Shown: positions 59,186-64,000 of the stretch, in pieces
Layout: each line of letters begins with the position of its first letter
Numbering within the stretch: position 1 is the stretch's first letter
DNA from: Streptomyces olivaceoviridis
Lineage (GTDB): Bacteria > Actinomycetota > Actinomycetes > Streptomycetales > Streptomycetaceae
DNA length: 64,000 bases
Reading direction: 5' to 3'
Assembly (NCBI RefSeq): GCF_014650115.1
Contig: NZ_BMUI01000003.1
Coordinates: 248,001-312,000, forward strand
Made by a program: the position numbers and the translations under genes
Notes under the pieces: model-generated
Seen by the model: only the letters and a program-made list of their open reading frames with translations
Told to the model about the DNA's origin: nothing
Databases searched by the model: none

Positions 59186-59955
59186 ACACCGTCCGGCTCG
59201 ACGTCGACAAGGGCGCGGGGGTCGCCGTCGTCACGCTGGACCGGCCCGAGCGGCTCAACGCCGTCGATCTGGAGATGGTCCGGGAACTGGGCCGCCTCTG
59301 GCGGGAGTTTCGGTTCGACGACTCCGTGCGGGCCGTCGTGCTCGCCGGGAGCGGGGGGCGGGCGTTCTGTACGGGCATCGACCGGGACGCCGTCGTGCCA
59401 CAGCCCAACTCGCCGTACATGCAGGACGATCCGCTACTGGACGCCGGGCCCAAGGCGAACGGGCTGTGGAAGCCGGTCGTCGCCGCGGTGGAGGGGATGG
59501 CCTGCGGGGGTGCCTTCTATCTGCTCGGGGAGTGCGAGTTCGTCGTCGCGGGGGCCGGCGCCGCCTTCTTCGACCCGCACACCACCTACGGCATGGTCAG
59601 CGCCTACGAGTCGATGCTCATGGCGCAGCGCATGCCGTACGGCGAGGTCGCGCGGATGGCGCTCATGGGCAGCGCCGAGCGGCTGTCGGCCCGGCGGGCG
59701 CACGAGGTCGGTCTCGTCTCGGAACTCACGGAGGACGGCGGGGCGTTGCCGGCGGCCGTCGAGTGCGCCACCGTCATCGCCGGGTACCCGCCCGAGGCCG
59801 TGCAGGGGACCGTGCGGGCGCTGTGGGCGGCCCGGGAGGCCGGGCTCGCCCAGGCGTTCGCGCAGGCGCCGCATCTGATCTCGCTGGGGAACCTGCCGGG
59901 CGCGCGGCAGGCGGAGCTGTTCGCCGCCCGCCGCGCGGAGTTCAGGACGCGGTGA
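59182..59955 (+). CDS. Enoyl-CoA hydratase/isomerase family protein
   Basis: A 257-aa crotonase: VTLDRPERLNAVDLEMVREL start, VLAGSGGRAFCTGIDRDAV (oxyanion-hole region), KPVVAAVEGMACGGAFYLLG and EFVVAGAGAAFFDPHTTYGM. The Glu positions of true hydratases are partly replaced, so isomerase or C-C hydrolase activity is possible. GTG at 59182 overlaps the DUF35 stop. Hydration or ring-cleavage step of the CoA pathway. Confidence 0.9.
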   Translation: MNTVRLDVDKGAGVAVVTLDRPERLNAVDLEMVRELGRLWREFRFDDSVRAVVLAGSGGRAFCTGIDRDAVVPQPNSPYMQDDPLLDAGPKANGLWKPVVAAVEGMACGGAFYLLGECEFVVAGAGAAFFDPHTTYGMVSAYESMLMAQRMPYGEVARMALMGSAERLSARRAHEVGLVSELTEDGGALPAAVECATVIAGYPPEAVQGTVRALWAAREAGLAQAFAQAPHLISLGNLPGARQAELFAARRAEFRTR

Positions 59956-59958
59956 GGT

Positions 59959-60510
59959 TCACCAGTTGTAGGAGGCGACCGGGTCGAGGTCGCAGTGGTC
60001 GACCTCCGGGGCGCTCTCCTTCGCGTTGTCCACCGGCACCCGGACGGTCTTCGTGCCGTGCGCGGGCACGCCGACCTCCTTGATGGTGCCGTTGACCGTC
60101 ATGTCGTCCGCGTCCTCGAAGGTGATGTGGACGTCGAAGCTGCTCTTCGTGGCGTTCGGGTTGGTGACCTCGATGGTCGCGTAGGGCTTCTTCACCGTCG
60201 CACAGCTCACCAGCCGTGCCGTGCCGTCCTGGTGGCCGGACGGCGTCGATCCGCCGGACGAGCTGCCGGAGGTGCCGTCGCCGTAGGAGTCGTCGTCGTA
60301 GTCGTCGTAGTCGCGGTGCGTGCCCGAGCCGTAGCCACCGCCCGACGACGTGGACGAGGAGCTGTCGTGGTCCTGGCTGGAGCTGCTGCACCCGCCGCCG
60401 CTGCCGTGGCCGCCGCCGTGTCCGTGGCCGCGGCTGCTGAATCCGGTCAGGGCCAGGACGACCAGGGCCGATACCGCCGTCAGTCTGAGCATGTGTCCCC
60501 GTCGATGCAT
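59959..60510 (-). CDS. Secreted protein with Ser/Gly/Asp-rich linker
   Basis: A 183-aa exported protein: a signal peptide in the first ~30 residues (MLRLTAVSALVVLALTGFSS), a ~65-residue low-complexity region rich in Gly, Ser, His and Asp (HGHGGGHGSGGG; DYDDYDDDSYGD), and a C-terminal beta-sandwich-like domain (YATIEVTNPNATKSSFDVHI, VPAHGTKTVRVPVD) with two Cys, like extracellular DUF4352/FxLYD-type domains. ATG at 60510 or 60492. Convergent with the enoyl-CoA hydratase gene. Probably a wall-exposed protein; function unknown. Confidence 0.7.
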   Translation of the reverse strand: MHRRGHMLRLTAVSALVVLALTGFSSRGHGHGGGHGSGGGCSSSSQDHDSSSSTSSGGGYGSGTHRDYDDYDDDSYGDGTSGSSSGGSTPSGHQDGTARLVSCATVKKPYATIEVTNPNATKSSFDVHITFEDADDMTVNGTIKEVGVPAHGTKTVRVPVDNAKESAPEVDHCDLDPVASYNW

Positions 60511-60677
60511 GCCGAGCACTCTAGGGGACGGCTGTCACGGTCATGCCACTGTGTGGCGACCGCCGCGTGCCCGGCGTAGCGTCTGCCCTGAGAGCGGTGG
60601 AGGTCATGCCGCTCCCCCGCGACGACGGCCGCCGTCCCAGGCCCTTCCGTGCAACCGGTACGACGGCCGTCTCCCGC

Positions 60678-63042
60678 TCACGCGGTCCGCGCGGTGCCCG
60701 TGCCCTTCTCCGCGTCCAGCGCGTACACGCACCGGTCCTTGCTGCACGCGTACACCACGCCGTCCTTGACCACCGGGGAGCCGGTGATCTCGCCGCCGGT
60801 CGCGAGCTTCCAGCGCAGGCGTCCGTCGTCGGCCTTCAGGGTGTAGAGGAGGTGGTCGGTGGAGCCGAAGTGGATGCGGCCCTCCGCCACCGCGGGCGCG
60901 CCCACGACGTCGCCGCCCGCCTGGAAGCGCCACTTGGGGGTGCCGGTGACCGCGTCCAGGGTGTACAGGCCCTTGCCGCTGCCGACGTGCACGTGCCCGG
61001 CGGCCACCAGGACCGGTTCGACGGAGGAACGGGCCTCGGTGGCGATGCGCCAGCGGTCGCGGCCGTCGGCGGCGTCGAGGGCGTAGACCGTGCCGAGGTA
61101 GTCGGCGAGGTAGACGCCGCCGCCGGTGACGGCCGGGCCCGGGGCGAAGGCCGGCGGGCTCAGGAAGACCGCCGGGGCCTCGAAGTGCCAGCGGACCATG
61201 CCGCTGACCGCCTCGATGGCGAGGACGCGGGTGCCCGCGGAGACGTAGACGCAGCCGTCGGGGGCCGGGACCAGCCGCACCGGGACGCCACCGCAGGAGG
61301 CCGCGTCACCGATGGGGTACGACCAGCGCTCCTCGCCGGTGCGGGCCTCCAGGGCGCGCAGCCGGGCGTCCTGCCAGACGTAGACCGTGCCGTCGTGCAC
61401 GACCGCGCCGGCCTCCGGGGACTCGAAGTCGGTCTGGCAGCCGGTGATCTCCCACAGCTTCCGCCCGCTCGTCGCCTCCCAGGCCTGGACGCCGCCGCCG
61501 CGGGTGCCGGTGACGACGGTGCCGCGGTCGGCCTTGAGGGAGTACACCCAGGCGTCCGTGGACAGCCGCCACAGGTCGGTGCCCTCGCGGGCGTCCAGGG
61601 CGAACAGGGTGGGGCCGTCGGAGGCGTGGATACGGCCGTCCGCGACCGCCATGGACCAGGCGACGTCCCGGGTCTTGAAGCGGCGGCGGCCGGTGGCCAC
61701 GTCCAGGGCGTGCACCTCGAAGGAGGTGACGTAGACCAGGTCGCCGTCGACGGAGGGGGTTGCCCCACACGTCGTTGGACATGCGGAACCGCCAGGGGCG
61801 CCAGCCGGCCGCCGTCTCCGGGGGCTGCGGCGGCACGGGCGGTACGGCGGGCTCGGCGCCGGCCACGCCGGTGCGGGGCCGGGACCAGCTGGCCACCAGG
61901 CCGGCCTCGGGCGGCGGCGCCTTGACGGCGGCGGCGCGGGCGTCGGCGACCCGGGGGCCGGGGCCGATGGGCACCTGGGCGCCGGCCAGCCGGACCGGGC
62001 CGGTGCCGGGGGCGCCGACCGGGACGGGGACCGCGGCGCTCGCGGGCGCCGGGACCGGCGGGTCGTACGGCGGGGGCGGCGGCACGGCCTGCCGGCCGCC
62101 GCTGCGCGGGCCGCCGGTCGGGGCCGGGGCGGGCTTGACGGCGGGGCGTCCGCCGCGGCGGGCCTCGATGAGGGCGACCGCCTTCTCCGGCAGCCAGGCG
62201 GAGGCGGTGCCGCTGTCGTCGGAGCCGGAGCCGAAGAGGTGCGGGGCGAGCTGGGCCTGGAGGTCGGCCGGGGTGGGGCGGCCCGTGGCCTCCATCTGCA
62301 TGCAGACCTCGATCAGCGGGCGCAGCTCGTCCGGCAGGCCGGTGAGGTCGGGGCCCTCGCGGAGCAGCATGAAGACGGTCTCGACCGGGTTGGCGCCGTG
62401 GAAGGGCGGGTGGCCGGTGGCCGCGAAGACCAGCATGGAGCCGAGCGAGAAGACGTCGCTGGCGCCGGTGACGCTGCGGGAGTCCTTGGCCTGCTCCGGG
62501 GACATGTAGGCGGGGGTGCCGACGGCGACGTTCGTCATCGTCAGACGGGTGTTCGAGACGCCGGAGGCGATACCGAAGTCGATCACCCGGGGGCCGTCCT
62601 CGACCACGAGCACGTTGGAGGGCTTGAGGTCGCGGTGGACCAGCCCGGCGCCGTGGATGGACTGGAGAGCCTCCGCCACGCCGGCCGCGAGCCAGCGCAC
62701 GGCCTGGGCCGGCAGCGGCCCGCACTCGTTCACTATCTCTTCGAGCGAGGGCGCGGGGACGTAGGCGGTGGCCAGCCAGGGCACGGCGGCGCGCGGGTCG
62801 GCGTCGACCACGGCCGCGGTGTAGAAGCCGGAGACCGCGCGGGCCGCCTCCACCTCGCGGGTGAAGCGGACACGGAAGAGCTGGTCCTCGGCCAGCTCGG
62901 TGCGCACCGTCTTGATCGCCACGCGCCGGCCGGACGCCGAGCGCGCGAGATAGACCAGCCCCATGCCGCCGGCGCCCAGCCGGCCCAGCACCTCGAACGG
63001 CCCGATCCGCCGCGGATCGTGCTGTGTCAGCTGATCCACCAC
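60678..63042 (-). pseudogene. afsK: AfsK Ser/Thr kinase with PQQ propeller, interrupted by a +1 frameshift
   Basis: The kinase half (63042-~61760) has the G-loop GRLGAGGMG (20-28), Lys44, HRDLKPSN (136-143), DFG (155-157) and [10 protein letters not shown], followed by a Pro-rich linker. The second half (~61758-60678) is a PQQ-type beta-propeller ([38 protein letters not shown]). The halves are in different frames: after WGNP the coding strand has CCCCC (plus-strand G5 at 61755-61759) where CCCC would join them as [11 protein letters not shown]. Repaired length is ~787 aa, matching AfsK (~799 aa). AfsK is a membrane-associated kinase that phosphorylates AfsR. As it stands only kinase plus linker would be made. 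A sequencing error is possible. GTG 63042 or 63039. Confidence 0.9.
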
Positions 63043-63220
63043 TGCCTGCCACCTCCCCGTACGAGCCGCGCCACTCTCCATATGTACGCGACCGAAGTGC
63101 AGCGTCTCACCACCGCACCGCCATGGCGGCACGCACCCCGATTCTTCCTGGCCGGGCGGCTGGTTGCGAACCAGGTGACAATCGGGGTGTCTCACGCTGA
63201 AACACCCCAAAGGGGGTGCA

Positions 63221-63955
63221 TCACCGCTGGAGCAGTGCGAACGACGCCCCCTGATTGTCGGTGACGACGGCCACCACTCCGTACGACGTCCCGAAGGGTG
63301 GCGCCTGCACCCGCCCGCCGAGCCGGTGGACGGCCCCGAGGGCGTCCCCCAGATCCGCGACCCGGAAGTGGACGAGGAAGTGCGGGGGCATCTCGGCCGG
63401 GAAGACGTCGGTGACCTCCGCGCGGCCGAAGTCGGGCTCGGCGTCGGTGCCGAACAGGGCGTCGTGGAAGAGACCGCCGTAGAAGGTGTTGGCCGCGGCG
63501 GTGTCCCGGGTGTAGAGCTCGGCCCAGACGAAGGTGTTCGGCCGGCGCCGCCGACCGAAGCCGCGATGGGTGCCGGGCTGCCACAGGCCGAAGACCGCGC
63601 CCTCGGGGTCGGCGGCCAGGGCGGCGACGCCCAGGTCGCCCACCGGGTACGGGGCCGTGACCACCTGCCCGCCGGCCGCCGTGATCCGCCGGCCGAGGGC
63701 CCCGGCGTCCGAGGTGGCGAAGGAGACGGTCCAGACCGTGGGCATCCGGCCGTCCGTCTTGGGGGCCAGCGAGGCGACGGGGTCGCCGTCCAGCAGGGCC
63801 CACACGGTGGAGCCGTACGCCTCCTCGAAGGTCCACCCGAAAAGCTCACCGTAGAACCGCTTGCCCGCCTCGACGTCGGGCAGCTGGGCGTCCACCCAGC
63901 AGGGGACGCCCTCCCCGTATGTCTCTTCGTTCGTGGATGCCCTGTTTTCGGCCAT
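63221..63955 (-). CDS. VOC-family (glyoxalase/bleomycin-resistance-like) protein
   Basis: A 244-aa protein with two VOC modules: the first ~15-120 ([20 protein letters not shown], then WTFEEA), the second ~135-244 ([40 protein letters not shown]). This two-domain type is common in actinomycetes, often annotated as hydroxylase-like; the activity is unknown. ATG at 63955 lies 7 nt after TAACTT, a good -10, and lacks a Shine-Dalgarno, so the transcript may be leaderless. Confidence 0.88.
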   Translation of the reverse strand: MAENRASTNEETYGEGVPCWVDAQLPDVEAGKRFYGELFGWTFEEAYGSTVWALLDGDPVASLAPKTDGRMPTVWTVSFATSDAGALGRRITAAGGQVVTAPYPVGDLGVAALAADPEGAVFGLWQPGTHRGFGRRRRPNTFVWAELYTRDTAAANTFYGGLFHDALFGTDAEPDFGRAEVTDVFPAEMPPHFLVHFRVADLGDALGAVHRLGGRVQAPPFGTSYGVVAVVTDNQGASFALLQR

Positions 63956-64000
63956 GTCGTCAAAGTTAACCGGGCCGCGCGCACCGCGCAGACCAGGCAC

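Overview
The window is high-GC, densely coded DNA with GTG/TTG starts, GTGA/ATGA gene overlaps, DUF397/DUF5753 pairs, a SARP regulator and an afsR-afsS-afsK set. This points to a Streptomyces chromosome. No species can be named from the sequence alone.

Region 1 (1-10312) looks like the right end of an integrated element. It ends in a 42-nt copy of the 3' half of a tRNA-Arg(CCU) gene, followed by the native-looking tRNA terminator; the 5' half of the tRNA is absent, as expected at one att site of an island. Its cargo is a truncated PIN-like protein, an IS5-type transposase relic, a WD40 protein with a small membrane protein facing away from it, and a three-gene operon (3149-9979). That operon encodes a 1521-aa SF1 helicase with a C-terminal Vsr/MTES_1575-type nuclease, an AbiJ/HEPN-like protein and an unknown 447-aa protein. 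It is the best candidate here for an undescribed defence system.

Region 2 (10313-15700) holds small accessory genes: an XRE regulator, overlapping tiny Cys-rich proteins that are easily missed, a larger XRE regulator divergent from a HAD phosphatase, a gene fragment next to an IS110 relic, and a small secreted peptide.

Region 3 (15700-41000) is more ordinary chromosome: a Tat-exported FAD oxidoreductase, methyltransferase, MFS exporter with divergent ArsR-type regulator, glutathione peroxidase, Scr1-type regulator/DUF397, GPP34, a D,D-carboxypeptidase with a huge acidic cytoplasmic tail, membrane proteins, a Na+/solute symporter, a degenerate ADP-ribosylglycohydrolase, a pentapeptide protein, an L,D-transpeptidase-like protein without the catalytic Cys, FO synthase (fbiC) and several F420-type enzymes.

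Region 4 is a catabolic regulon scattered over 28.6-59.9 kb. Six copies of the palindrome CTGAC-N5-GTCAG sit in the promoter regions of a divergent hypothetical/SDR pair, an LLM oxidoreductase-amidohydrolase-aldehyde dehydrogenase operon, an amidohydrolase-LLM-SDR operon, and a divergent acyl-CoA synthetase / thiolase-DUF35-enoyl-CoA hydratase pair. I infer a TetR-type regulator encoded outside the window and a CoA-thioester degradation pathway, possibly for a cyclic or steroid-like substrate.

Region 5 (48.6-63.0 kb) contains afsR, afsS and afsK. The afsS promoter has an 11-bp-spaced SARP repeat. A secreted peptide next to afsS ends in the AfsS-like motif DNHMP. afsK is broken by one extra base in a G5/C5 run. 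Between afsS and afsK lie an RsbW-like ATPase, a second Scr1/DUF397 pair, an AbiEi/DUF559-like protein and two inverted copies of a repeated hairpin element.
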